30,524 bases of DNA from assembly GCA_964352535.1 (NCBI GenBank), contig CAYGSW010000035.1, forward strand, positions 1 to 30,524, in the 5' to 3' direction. This DNA is from Granulosicoccus sp964352535 (GTDB lineage Bacteria; Pseudomonadota; Gammaproteobacteria; Granulosicoccales; Granulosicoccaceae). Below are positions 8,501 through 15,390 of the stretch, piece by piece; the stretch's first letter is position 1, and each line of letters opens with the position of its first letter. The notes under the pieces were generated by a model. The model did not search any database. It was not told where the DNA came from and was given only the letters and a program-made list of their open reading frames with translations. Position numbers and translations under genes: made by a program.

Positions 8501-8927
8501 GGAAGCAGGCCGCGAGAAAGCAACATTGCCTCGTGTGACAGAGAGTGTTCAGAACAGCGTCGCAGAGCAAGACACGGCTTGGGAAACAACACGACTTGTA
8601 CACACAGACGCTTCAGAGACGGATGGTTTTGTTGTGTGTGAGCGTGTTGAAAAGCTGGACCCTTCTGGTTGCAGTTCCGAGCTTGCTCCAGGCAGGGTTT
8701 ACGCATTTGCCAGGATCGTAACTCCCCAAAAGCAAGAAAAGATAAGACTTCGGTGGTTTCGGGATGATCAGGAAATTCCGGAGTTGAGCAAGGAGCTTCA
8801 GATAAGAAGGAACTCAAGTGGTTTTAGAACCTATACGTGGAACACGTTCGCTTCAGGTTCCTATTCGGTTAGTTTGTCAGCGGAGAGCGGCAAAGAACTT
8901 GGGAAAATACCATTTGATGTGAAATAG
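5568..8927 (+). CDS. nSTAND1-type NTPase with transmembrane anchor, coiled coil and two C-terminal DUF2914-like modules
   Basis: The protein has 1,119 residues. The N-terminus is typical of nSTAND1: NPFPGLRPFRESEQHLFFGR, Walker A GTSGSGKSS (52-60), Walker B LLVIDQFEELFR (149-160), and the HESLMRVWKRLDQW motif (399-412) near the end of the ATPase region. A single hydrophobic stretch (about 492-510) follows a basic RKRVR, so the positive-inside rule puts the ATPase in the cytoplasm and the rest in the periplasm. Residues about 535-680 and 745-790 are Gln/Glu-rich and predicted coiled coil. Two similar modules follow (about 843-946 and 1018-1119), each with xxCExV..PSGC, VxxFAR, LRWFR, and a YRIFDW or FRTYTW strand. 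They resemble DUF2914. The usual nSTAND1 sensor (WD40 or TPR) is absent. It is cotranslated with the triple-TIR gene. A membrane-spanning sensor that signals inward to TIR domains is my inference. Confidence 0.88.
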   Translation: MSTFKQEQTTTNPFPGLRPFRESEQHLFFGRESQIDAMVDKLATNRFLAVVGTSGSGKSSLVNCGLRPALRTGLMAGAGTAWRMAQCRPGGDPIAALSQAMASNGVLFTNYQNTGMSLPEIVDTTLRMGKLGLIDIIEQAHLPEGTNVLLVIDQFEELFRYRHLDEHGEAKSAELGQQAVAFVNLLLAAIEQSALPVYVVITMRSDFLGDCAQFTGLAEAINKGQYLVPRMTREQRRAAIAGPVGVGGAKIYPALLTRLVNDVGSNPDQLSILQHAMNRTWAYWENERGRQGMLDIECYDSIGSMTSALDQHAEHAFAELGSTEKEKICETIFKALTDKASDARGVRRPTRLDTLCEMCDASRADLVSVIDVFRKSSRSFLMPPEGVDLQSDTVIDISHESLMRVWKRLDQWADEEADAARMYQRLAEKSEFYKQGNAELLRDQDLRVALKWQEMNKPNTVWAQQYNPGFDGAMAFLKDSEKSENTRKRVRAGSIAAVLLALSGYAGYTITDLSGDVKDLSGTVTAVTDLLGSISDLSAEQEQARAELQRAEQEKILALNDVAQVEDEIAQAKNDVSDQVEASAQQAVVDIEDNLNRILTEEVGQLRQAVVQVEAETKTASVVAKEQLQFFKVISSLEATQQERIVEHFAQLEADMAELQSDYSETLAGHQNLIIQKRIKCEIYSLAGQSEKKTRPAHASHCDKNGLIDPLINTVDNSDDNPVVDCLPDNIPENILSSLDTQGRIVLENRNRQLACNVARMKQSIADLENESAILQQEIDRLRDAALEPEETIVSTAGNDEENLPIEPLIASAESTSSQTVETHTQMPVLADQQSSPDGQQTYLKFFEACENVQNREPSGCKKESEAFLHGKVFLFARVVTSREEENITLRWFRNDGENPIGEKQLTISPNPDGYRIFDWKHLDNGVYRACVINQSEQQACISIVVGIDNPIAGIETPIEAIEEPNKEENAADRLVQEEAGREKATLPRVTESVQNSVAEQDTAWETTRLVHTDASETDGFVVCERVEKLDPSGCSSELAPGRVYAFARIVTPQKQEKIRLRWFRDDQEIPELSKELQIRRNSSGFRTYTWNTFASGSYSVSLSAESGKELGKIPFDVK

Positions 8928-9440
8928 TTGTATTACTCAGTCATCTCTTTTTGGTTTGTTGATGTGAGCTTGCTTGATTGCATTGGGATCACGGTTTTGA
9001 GAATTTTAAGCTCCATCGCACTGTGTTGTTTACCACAAGAAGTGGAGTAAGCAAGCCGGCTAATTTGCTTGCAAAGACTTCGATGCTGTGCGAGTGTGCA
9101 GTGACATGTCAACACATGTTGTGCCGGAAGCCATCTTGGAAGAAGCAATTGGCATAGTTAAACCGGGTTCGATGTTTTTCAAACCAATCACAAATGAACT
9201 GAGAGGATGGAATGAAGAGACTATTTAAATCTGTTGCAGCAATGTCAGCTCTGACTGTTCAACAGAAAAATATAGTGTCAAGGGATATCTCAAGCCCAAA
9301 CTTACCCGTTTATGTCACAGCGACACTGCGCTTTGATGGTCACTATAGTAAAACTGTTGCTGACGATTTACTCATCCGGAACCCCTGACGCGTAGCCACA
9401 ACGTTCAAGTGAAGAATAGTGTTTACGCGAAAAAATTGTT
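8928..9440. other. Region between the STAND gene and the AhpD-like gene
   Basis: The two flanking genes converge here over 513 bases. No clear T-tailed hairpin is visible for either. The only gene candidate is a 58-codon ORF at 9212-9388, listed separately. A weak GCAAGC/GCTTGC inverted repeat (9051-9056 and 9067-9072) has no T-run. Confidence 0.4.
9212..9388 (+). CDS. Short ORF with signal-peptide-like start, possible remnant
   Basis: An ATG preceded by gagagga at a usable distance opens a 58-codon frame beginning MKRLFKSVAAMSALTV. This looks like the n- and h-regions of a Sec signal peptide, although no clean cleavage site follows. The rest (VYVTATLRFDGHYSKTVADD) is not recognised. Its 3' end stops before the convergent AhpD-like gene. 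It may be a small secreted protein, the 5' remnant of a longer exported protein, or chance. Confidence 0.25.
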   Translation: MKRLFKSVAAMSALTVQQKNIVSRDISSPNLPVYVTATLRFDGHYSKTVADDLLIRNP

Positions 9441-10724
9441 TCACGCTGGCAGCTTCGAACCGTAAAAGCACGACAGCCTGTGCAGCATTTGCATCACTGA
9501 CAACCAGGTCACCAACTCTACAATTGCGGAGGGCGTGAGTTCGCTTTCGCGACAAGCTGATACCTCAGCATAGCTAATTGTGGAAGGGCTTGGCGATGCG
9601 GCTCTTGCTAACAGCAATAGAGCTTTTGCTTTTGCGTCAGTAACGGGTGGCTCACTGTCAGTGTGCTGCGCAAAATTCACCAGCGCATCCATTTGCACAG
9701 AGTCAACGCCGTAAGTCTGGCCTATCACGCGAACCTGTGATGCCAGATCACCATCTGCTATAACAGTGGCAAACACAACACCGGCCATCGCTTTGAGGTC
9801 CAATCCTGTTTCTGTGCACTTTGGATTCAAGTTCTCACGCAGGGCAGAAGCAACCGCTCTGATTCCACGAGCGTTGTGCATACGTGAAAGCACCGGGAAA
9901 TCATGACCTGTCAAGTCGCGCAGAAACGAGCCAACGGCAGGCCAGCTATCCGGTACACCCTGTTGCCATTGCGTGTCCAGGCGCAATGCTGTTGGAGCGT
10001 GACGAATAACCGATAGCTTTGTCAATAGGGTGTCCGCGGAAGGAGGACTTGTCGGATGGCCCCCAAGCTCCAGCCGCCTGCCAGCCTTACCCGGACTCCA
10101 GCTGGCACCCATAGTGGATTGTGTTTCTGCAACTGTGGAGGCTTCAAGATCAACCCCAATCGCATCCATGAACTTGTTGAGAAAGCCCATCATGACCACA
10201 CCCAGAATAATCCACTCGGCTTCAGTGGGCTTGAAGCACTTGAGAAGAGCGTCTCTCTCCGTATTCGTCAGTTCACAAGGAATCCGCGCAAGCGAACGAG
10301 CGACTGCAATGGTTGCCAACTCCTGCTCGCTGAAATTATCACCTCCGACAAGGGCGTTTGCCACTTTTTCCGGTGATACGCCTCGACGCAGGGCGAAGGA
10401 ACACGTATGGGCTGAGCAATAGGGGCACTCTGCAGATCGGCTCGCCACGTATGTACCTAGCCCAACAAGAGCTTTGGGCGCACCGCCAATCCCAAATATG
10501 CCGAATGGCAGATTAAGGAAGTTGGGAACAACGATGTTGTAAGTACGAAATGCTGGGGGCCAGATTTCAAGGTAGGAATCACAGTTTGGCACAACGCCGA
10601 TTAACACCTTTACCAGCTTGAGCAAAGGGCCGTAGCGCTCATGCAATACAGGCATAGGCACAATATCACCGTCAAGCAATGAGGTCAGTGAATCAGGGTT
10701 TTCGTGCACGGTTTGGGTGTCCAT
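9441..10724 (-). CDS. AhpD-like carboxymuconolactone-decarboxylase family protein, long form
   Basis: The 427-residue protein contains the AhpD-type redox site AECPYCSAHTC, with Cys100, Cys103 and His106 in the family's ECxxCxxH arrangement, within a helical domain of roughly residues 55-200. Family members are peroxidases, alkylhydroperoxidase partners or decarboxylases; the CxxC suggests thiol redox chemistry. The C-terminal half (about 240-420) is also mostly helical and may be a second, degenerate copy, because it lacks a CxxC. The length is about twice the usual. The ATG overlaps the stop of the upstream 62-codon ORF (TAATG) and lacks a ribosome-binding site of its own, so translation is probably coupled. 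It is the last gene of the ACP/GNAT/FAAL operon and could act on the product or protect against peroxide. The substrate is unknown. Confidence 0.85.
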   Translation of the reverse strand: MDTQTVHENPDSLTSLLDGDIVPMPVLHERYGPLLKLVKVLIGVVPNCDSYLEIWPPAFRTYNIVVPNFLNLPFGIFGIGGAPKALVGLGTYVASRSAECPYCSAHTCSFALRRGVSPEKVANALVGGDNFSEQELATIAVARSLARIPCELTNTERDALLKCFKPTEAEWIILGVVMMGFLNKFMDAIGVDLEASTVAETQSTMGASWSPGKAGRRLELGGHPTSPPSADTLLTKLSVIRHAPTALRLDTQWQQGVPDSWPAVGSFLRDLTGHDFPVLSRMHNARGIRAVASALRENLNPKCTETGLDLKAMAGVVFATVIADGDLASQVRVIGQTYGVDSVQMDALVNFAQHTDSEPPVTDAKAKALLLLARAASPSPSTISYAEVSACRESELTPSAIVELVTWLSVMQMLHRLSCFYGSKLPA

Positions 10725-10912
10725 TACTGATTGCAGTCTTGAAAGCCTGATGTATGTTGACTCAATAAATCAGTGTCATCAAGTTTAATGAAGGCAATGC
10801 AATGTCTTTCCCATGGCCACAGCTGGGTTTTCTGCTCGACGTGGCCCCATCCGCCAGAAGGCTGTCCGAGAATATCGATCGAGGCTGCCTTCGGTACGAT
10901 CTGCTTATTCAC
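10724..10912 (-). CDS. Small ORF coupled at both ends inside the FAAL operon
   Basis: A GTG-initiated 62-codon frame fills the gap between the ligase and the AhpD-like gene. Its GTG overlaps the ligase stop (GTGA) and its TAA overlaps the AhpD start (TAATG). The product (VNKQIVPKAASIDILGQPSG then GGWGHVEQKTQLWPWER) has no signal peptide and is not recognised. It is not MbtH-like despite the tryptophans. No strong ribosome-binding site is visible, so it would depend on coupling. The exact fit argues for a real gene, but it could also be a remnant of a longer gene. Confidence 0.45.
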   Translation of the reverse strand: MNKQIVPKAASIDILGQPSGGWGHVEQKTQLWPWERHCIAFIKLDDTDLLSQHTSGFQDCNQ

Positions 10913-12516
10913 TGACAGCCCAATACAGCGCCATCAAGGTAGCGAGCCCTTAAGGCTCTACGCTGGAGTTTGCCACTGGTGGTTCTTGTGATGGTTCCTC
11001 GATTCACTATAACCACATCGGCAACGCTTAGCCCCAGTCGTTGCCGGACACTTGAGCGTACCTGGCGTTGAAGTGTCTTAGCGTCATGTTCACGATGTGT
11101 TTCTGCAACGAGAACCAGTTGTTCACTGCCATTTCCCGGACGACCAAATGCGACAACACTTCCTGCGCGAAATTCAGCAAGTTCGTGTACACACGCTTCA
11201 ATGTCTTGTGGATAGTAGTTACACCCGTTAATCAAAACACTCTCTTTACGCCTTCCGCATACATGCAAATGCGCATTCTGTAGAAAACCGAGATCGCCCG
11301 TATCCATCCAGCCGTTGCTGTCCGTGGCGATGTTGTATCCCTGTTCGTTGTAAAACCGTTTTGCAACACCCGGTCCCCGTACCTGGATTTCACCCTCCAG
11401 TCCGTCTGCCAACTCTTCACCTGACGTTGATACGATCCTGATATCTGTATCTGCAACAGCTTGCCCGGAAGATACCGTCAGACTTTGCGTCGGAGAGTTA
11501 TCGTGTGGAGTGCCAGTAACAACGCCACGATTTATCGGTGATATCGCCACGGCTACTGTGGCTTCGGCCATACCGTAGCTTGGAACAAAGGCGGTACGCC
11601 TGAAGCCTGAAGGTTCAAGGTATCTTGCAAAACTATTCAGCGAGTCTGGTTGTATAGGTTCGCCTCCACAGCCGGCCACACGCCAGGCTGATAGATCCCA
11701 TTGCTCAACCTGCGACGCCTTGACTCGCCTGGAAACAAGCTCGTACCCGAAATTGGGCGCGTAGGAAACGGTGGCCTTTGTCTGACTCATGAGATCCAGC
11801 CATCGCTGTGGCTGACGTGCAAATTGCAGTGGTGGCAGATACCATGTAGTAGCCGTAGTTACGATGGGTGTGATCAAGAATCCGATCAGGCCCATATCAT
11901 GATGAAGTGGTAGCCAGCTGGCCCCTTGATCACGCATCGGGTCAATCTCAAGTGCTTTTTCTATAGCAGATGCGTTGGCCATCAGATTGCTATGGAGTAG
12001 TTCTACGCCTTTGGGTGAGCCGGTGCTGCCAGAGGTAAACTGAATCAGCGCAGGATCTGAAGCCGAAACTTTTGGAAGATTACCTTGGCCATCTGTCGCC
12101 GTGATCTGTGACCGGGAAATCACTCGCAGCATCGAGCCCAGTGAGTCAAAATAGCTGCACAGCTGATCACTGGTCACCAGATGCTGTGCGCTGCTGATGT
12201 TGGCGATGCGTTTTACAGCTGTCAGATAGTCCTCCAGATTTCCGGTGAATGGAGGCGGGTAGACGGGAACCGCGACTAATCCGGCGCGAATGATCGCCAG
12301 AAACAGAGGAACGAAATCTACCTGCTTGGGCAACACGAGAACCACACGTTGCCCTGGTTGACAGCCCAAGGCGTTGAGTTTGCGCGCAGTGTGTTGTACG
12401 GTCTGCCTTAATTGTCGAAAGTCGACAAATGATGAAGGGCCGCCACCAGTGGTGAAATGAAATCCACGTTCAACAATTTGTAGAGCGTCTATCGCATCGC
12501 ATAGGGTCTGAGTCAT
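10909..12516 (-). CDS. Fatty-acyl-AMP ligase (FAAL, ANL superfamily)
   Basis: The 535-residue protein is an adenylate-forming enzyme that should activate a fatty acid with ATP and pass it to an acyl carrier protein. Visible motifs are the P-loop TSGSTGSPKG (161-170), the FAAL-typical SWLPLHHDMGLIG (200-212) and SYGMAEATVAV, then TGDLGF and GRRKESVLINGCNYYPQDIE, where the 'yPqDIE' ending is characteristic of FAALs rather than acyl-CoA ligases. The C-terminal catalytic lysine lies in TTSGKLQRR at about 516. An aggag ribosome-binding site precedes the ATG, 6 bases after the GNAT stop. A dedicated ACP gene two genes upstream in the same operon supports the acyl-ACP route. The chain length used cannot be read from the sequence. 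Confidence 0.93.
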   Translation of the reverse strand: MTQTLCDAIDALQIVERGFHFTTGGGPSSFVDFRQLRQTVQHTARKLNALGCQPGQRVVLVLPKQVDFVPLFLAIIRAGLVAVPVYPPPFTGNLEDYLTAVKRIANISSAQHLVTSDQLCSYFDSLGSMLRVISRSQITATDGQGNLPKVSASDPALIQFTSGSTGSPKGVELLHSNLMANASAIEKALEIDPMRDQGASWLPLHHDMGLIGFLITPIVTTATTWYLPPLQFARQPQRWLDLMSQTKATVSYAPNFGYELVSRRVKASQVEQWDLSAWRVAGCGGEPIQPDSLNSFARYLEPSGFRRTAFVPSYGMAEATVAVAISPINRGVVTGTPHDNSPTQSLTVSSGQAVADTDIRIVSTSGEELADGLEGEIQVRGPGVAKRFYNEQGYNIATDSNGWMDTGDLGFLQNAHLHVCGRRKESVLINGCNYYPQDIEACVHELAEFRAGSVVAFGRPGNGSEQLVLVAETHREHDAKTLQRQVRSSVRQRLGLSVADVVIVNRGTITRTTSGKLQRRALRARYLDGAVLGCQ

Positions 12517-12522
12517 CAGCTG

Positions 12523-13152
12523 TTACTCCTTGCCAGATATACTTTGAAGTAACTTACGCCCCCCCGTTTCCCAATGTTCGCGTGTCAGCGAGTACGTCAA
12601 GTAGTCCCAGTAGCGCCCTTGAAAATACTGATGTTGCTTGAGGCGACCCTCTTCAGTGAACAGTTTTCCGAGACCTGATGAAAAATGGGCTGCACTGAAT
12701 TCTGTTGTCTCGGCGTAGACCTTTCTGATCGTCCAGTTTTGAAACAGATAATCAACAAACAGTAAAATGCCTTCCATCGGCCACGCTTTACCGTGATGCT
12801 CATTGTCAATCAGGGCACCGAGGTAAATCGTGCCGTTGGCAAGATCAGCGTTATAGGCCACAGCCAGACCAGCACGATTTCTTGGTGCCGGAGTTTCAAC
12901 GATAAACTGCGCCTGCACACCACTCCATAGATCGGCAACAAAACGTTCAGGACTGGGTGTAGATCCACGGTAGCGCCAGCGCGCGTTATTCTCTGCTGAC
13001 AAGCTTAATTGATACAGGTAGGCATAATCGTTTTGCGCCAGCGGGCGAAGACGCGCATAGCGGCCTTGTAGTACGACGCCAGCAGGTCCTCTATCAAGCT
13101 GCGTTCCATATGATTGATCGGTTGTTTGCTCTTGAGCAACTGCATGTTCCAT
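12523..13152 (-). CDS. GNAT-family acyltransferase
   Basis: The 209-residue protein has the GNAT layout: an N-terminal LRPLAQNDYAYLYQLS helix, central strands (FIVETPAPRNRAGLAVAYN, then TIYLGALID), and the acyl-CoA pyrophosphate-binding loop region EHHGKAWPMEGILLFVDYLF (about 118-137), followed by IRKVYAETTEFSAA. This is the RimJ/RimL-like arrangement. It begins at an ATG preceded by aaggaga, which lies inside the end of the ACP gene. Between an ACP gene and a FAAL gene, it may transfer the ACP-bound acyl chain to an amine, giving an N-acyl product. Ordinary acetyl-CoA use is the alternative. Confidence 0.85.
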   Translation of the reverse strand: MEHAVAQEQTTDQSYGTQLDRGPAGVVLQGRYARLRPLAQNDYAYLYQLSLSAENNARWRYRGSTPSPERFVADLWSGVQAQFIVETPAPRNRAGLAVAYNADLANGTIYLGALIDNEHHGKAWPMEGILLFVDYLFQNWTIRKVYAETTEFSAAHFSSGLGKLFTEEGRLKQHQYFQGRYWDYLTYSLTREHWETGGRKLLQSISGKE

Positions 13153-13154
13153 GT

Positions 13155-13442
13155 TCAGAGTTCTCCTTGAGGTTGAGATGCTATATGTTGAAGCCAGGCC
13201 TGGTATGCCACGTCGGTGTTCAACAGCCTGGGATCGAAGCTGTCCAGTTCGATCTTGATCCCCAGCTCCTGGAGCAACAGAACATAGTTGAGCACGGTCA
13301 GAGAATCCGCCCCGGCGTCATCCACAAGATGATCACCGGGCCGGATCGTGACATCGAACCCTTCGCTGGAGATTGTCTGAGAGATGCGTTGACAGAACGC
13401 CACGCGAGACTCAATTGCATTGATTGTATGATTCGATGTCAT
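13155..13442 (-). CDS. Acyl carrier protein
   Basis: This 95-residue, acidic, helical protein carries the phosphopantetheine attachment motif DDAGADSLTVLNYV, with Ser47 as the modified residue. The helix after it is LLLQELGIKIELDSFD, as in carrier proteins. It is slightly longer than a fatty-acid-synthesis AcpP and too divergent to be the housekeeping one, so it is probably dedicated to the FAAL downstream. It starts 11 bases after the protease stop and ends 2 bases before the GNAT start. No strong ribosome-binding site is visible, so it may rely on coupling to the protease gene. Confidence 0.9.
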   Translation of the reverse strand: MTSNHTINAIESRVAFCQRISQTISSEGFDVTIRPGDHLVDDAGADSLTVLNYVLLLQELGIKIELDSFDPRLLNTDVAYQAWLQHIASQPQGEL

Positions 13443-13453
13443 GACTGCATTAC

Positions 13454-14965
13454 TCAGAAGTGGACGATATCAACATTAAGAGCGTCTTCAACGAGGTTAA
13501 CGTCGTTGAAAATCTCTGACCCGGTATTGCCACCTGAATGATGACCAACTGCTACCGCCTGGAACCCGTCAGTAGCGTCGTACGATAAACGCCACACCGG
13601 TGCACCACTATCACCGCCAATGCCAATGTAGTCCGCAACGTTGGAATTGAGCACCGTAAAGCGATCTGGTGAGCCAGTTTGTCGCCGGAAAGTATTTGCA
13701 ACACTTACCGCGCTGACGGTGCCGCAGTTTTTCCAGTTACTGCCACCAACCTGGTTAGCGGGACTGAACTGACCTGCACTGCAGACACTGGTGCCCACGA
13801 CAACTGTACCGTCGGCTTCACCTACCTGTGCTTGTTCACCATTTGAGAATACCCCTGAATTGGCATCATCATAGGCATATAGCCAAGGCAGAGATCCGAT
13901 ACCACTAAGGAAGGGCACTCTCATCGCATCCACTGTTCCGGAACCCGAAACCGCTCCTGTGGCGATGTTGATGTTTGGAAATGTCCAGGTCGTCTGGTCA
14001 GAGGTCCCCAACTGACGCGCGCCGCCACCACTATTTACACCTTGAAACATGTCATCACCCGGACCACCAAACGTGCCATTGACATCAACGCCGCAGTGAC
14101 CTGCTGTGATCATCACCAGCTCATTTGTTGTCCGATCTCGGGCTTTCCAGTTGGAGGTACAGGATCCGCCTGAAGAGTTTGTGATACGAACACCAGCCAC
14201 CATCGGGCTAGCAGTATCGGCTCTGGCTTCCACGTCAAAAACAGGATTGTCAAACACGTCGACTTGCCCGAATTGCAGCTCGATGAGTTTGCGCTTTTCA
14301 GGGTTCAAATCAACAACCCCCACCCTGATGGTGTTGCCTGCAATATCTATAGCCACTTGAGATACTTCGATGCCTGAGGCAATAAGCTCATCACCTGATT
14401 TAACAATGCGCTGTTTGGCGTTTTCAAGTTCGACCATTGAGCGCTCGGCACTAAACGCGTTAATTCGCTCAGGCAATTCAGCTTTTTGACGTAACGCTGC
14501 GACTTTTTCACGCGCGTTCACCGTAAAACCAATATTAAGATTGCCTTTGTTGTCGACATACAAACCCGCGAAATCCCGATCATCTGCAGCCACAGGCAGA
14601 ATAGCAAGCGCATCTTCCTGCACCACCAAGCGAAGCTTGAGTTCTTCTACCTCATCAGGCGTAGCGTAATGTCCACCTGTGATAAAACCCGTTACCGCAC
14701 CCAGACTGGCGGGTTTTGTAAGTAGCTGTCTAACGTATTCCTCGTCACTTCTAAAGCCGAAACTCTTTCGTGCATCGACCACCTGCTTGACTTGATCATC
14801 ACTGGGTTCGATCGGTTTGGCTGGCTCCAGCTTTTTTGATAACTCATCTATCAGCGGTTTTGCTTCAGCTGCACCTAGCGTGCTTGATGCCAGGACACCT
14901 GCCACCAAAACTGACAGGTATGTTGTAGTTTGGATAATGCTCGATCCCGATTTAGCGTTGTTCAT
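13454..14965 (-). CDS. Secreted trypsin-like (S1) serine protease with long pro-region
   Basis: I prefer the ATG at 14965 (503 residues, MNNAKSG...) because gagga lies 8 bases upstream. An in-frame ATG at 14980 has no comparable site. The N-terminus is a Sec signal peptide (YLSVLVAGVLASSTLGAAEA, cleavage probably after AEA). About 200 residues of pro-region follow, including GLYVDNKGNLNIGFT, reminiscent of alpha-lytic-protease propeptides. The catalytic domain has VMITAGHCGV (His290), a TVDAMRV aspartate (Asp346) and GIGGDSGAPVW (Ser453). Paired cysteines suggest disulfides and a periplasmic or secreted enzyme. It is the first gene of the operon containing ACP, GNAT and FAAL, with only 11 bases to the ACP. 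A link between a secreted protease and acyl transfer is unusual. Confidence 0.88.
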   Translation of the reverse strand: MNNAKSGSSIIQTTTYLSVLVAGVLASSTLGAAEAKPLIDELSKKLEPAKPIEPSDDQVKQVVDARKSFGFRSDEEYVRQLLTKPASLGAVTGFITGGHYATPDEVEELKLRLVVQEDALAILPVAADDRDFAGLYVDNKGNLNIGFTVNAREKVAALRQKAELPERINAFSAERSMVELENAKQRIVKSGDELIASGIEVSQVAIDIAGNTIRVGVVDLNPEKRKLIELQFGQVDVFDNPVFDVEARADTASPMVAGVRITNSSGGSCTSNWKARDRTTNELVMITAGHCGVDVNGTFGGPGDDMFQGVNSGGGARQLGTSDQTTWTFPNINIATGAVSGSGTVDAMRVPFLSGIGSLPWLYAYDDANSGVFSNGEQAQVGEADGTVVVGTSVCSAGQFSPANQVGGSNWKNCGTVSAVSVANTFRRQTGSPDRFTVLNSNVADYIGIGGDSGAPVWRLSYDATDGFQAVAVGHHSGGNTGSEIFNDVNLVEDALNVDIVHF

Positions 14966-14992
14966 CACATCCGTCCTCATTCCAGTTAACTT

Positions 14993-15021
14993 AAAAAAAC
15001 TCCACGACTCACAGCGTCGTG
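14993..15021 (-). terminator. Terminator-like hairpin in the leader of the protease operon (possible attenuator)
   Basis: On the minus strand, CACGAC, a 7-base loop and GTCGTG form a 6-bp stem. GAG and then seven T residues (14999-14993) follow. The T-run ends 28 bases before the preferred protease start. The upstream operon already has its own terminator, so this one may be a conditional attenuator. Confidence 0.5.
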
Positions 15022-15128
15022 TACTGCTGCGTAAAGTATTTTTATTGGAATGATATGAAGATGCCAGCTGACTTTTGGTCAGGGTTTTACGAAGGACAAT
15101 ACCTTTGCTGAATCAAAGAGGAGTAGAG

Positions 15129-15140
15129 CAGTAATTACTG
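15129..15140. promoter_or_regulatory. 12-bp perfect palindrome, possible operator
   Basis: CAGTAATTACTG equals its own reverse complement. It lies in the leader region of the protease operon, where a regulator might bind. No second copy was noticed nearby. Confidence 0.25.
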
Positions 15141-15342
15141 TGGGAAAAAGGAATTATTTATTGCATTTGCAGGTGTATTGCCTCCTAGCCAAATTGCCGG
15201 TAACATTCTCGAGTGTTTACTGATTAGAGACTGAGTTCGTGGTGAGTACCAGACGTTCGTATAAATATAGGGTGATGAGATTCGATTCGTACTGAGGTAG
15301 AACGGAGCTGGGAAGGGGCCTACTACTGAAAACGTAGACAAG

Positions 15343-15390
15343 AAAAACCAAGGTGTGGTCTGGTACGTTGATGGAATACCAAACCACACC
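15343..15390 (-). terminator. Strong intrinsic terminator of the Tat molybdoenzyme operon
   Basis: Arms at 15377-15390 and 15352-15365 pair over 14 bases with one C-A mismatch around an 11-base loop. On the minus strand TTGG and then TTTTT (15347-15343) follow. The stem begins 8 bases after the large-subunit stop codon. Confidence 0.75.

Noticed and set aside
8172..8817. Two long overlapping minus-strand frames (143 and 177 codons) inside the STAND gene
   Set aside because: They are cysteine- and leucine-rich shadows of a well-supported coding strand, and no ribosome-binding site was found.
9051..9072. GCAAGC/GCTTGC hairpin after the STAND gene as its terminator
   Set aside because: It has a 6-bp stem with a 10-base loop, no T-run, and lies more than 120 bases past the stop codon.
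10724..10912. MbtH-like protein beside the adenylating enzyme
   Set aside because: The size is right, but the conserved NPEGQYSLWP-like and C-terminal W-D motifs of MbtH proteins are absent, and there is no NRPS.
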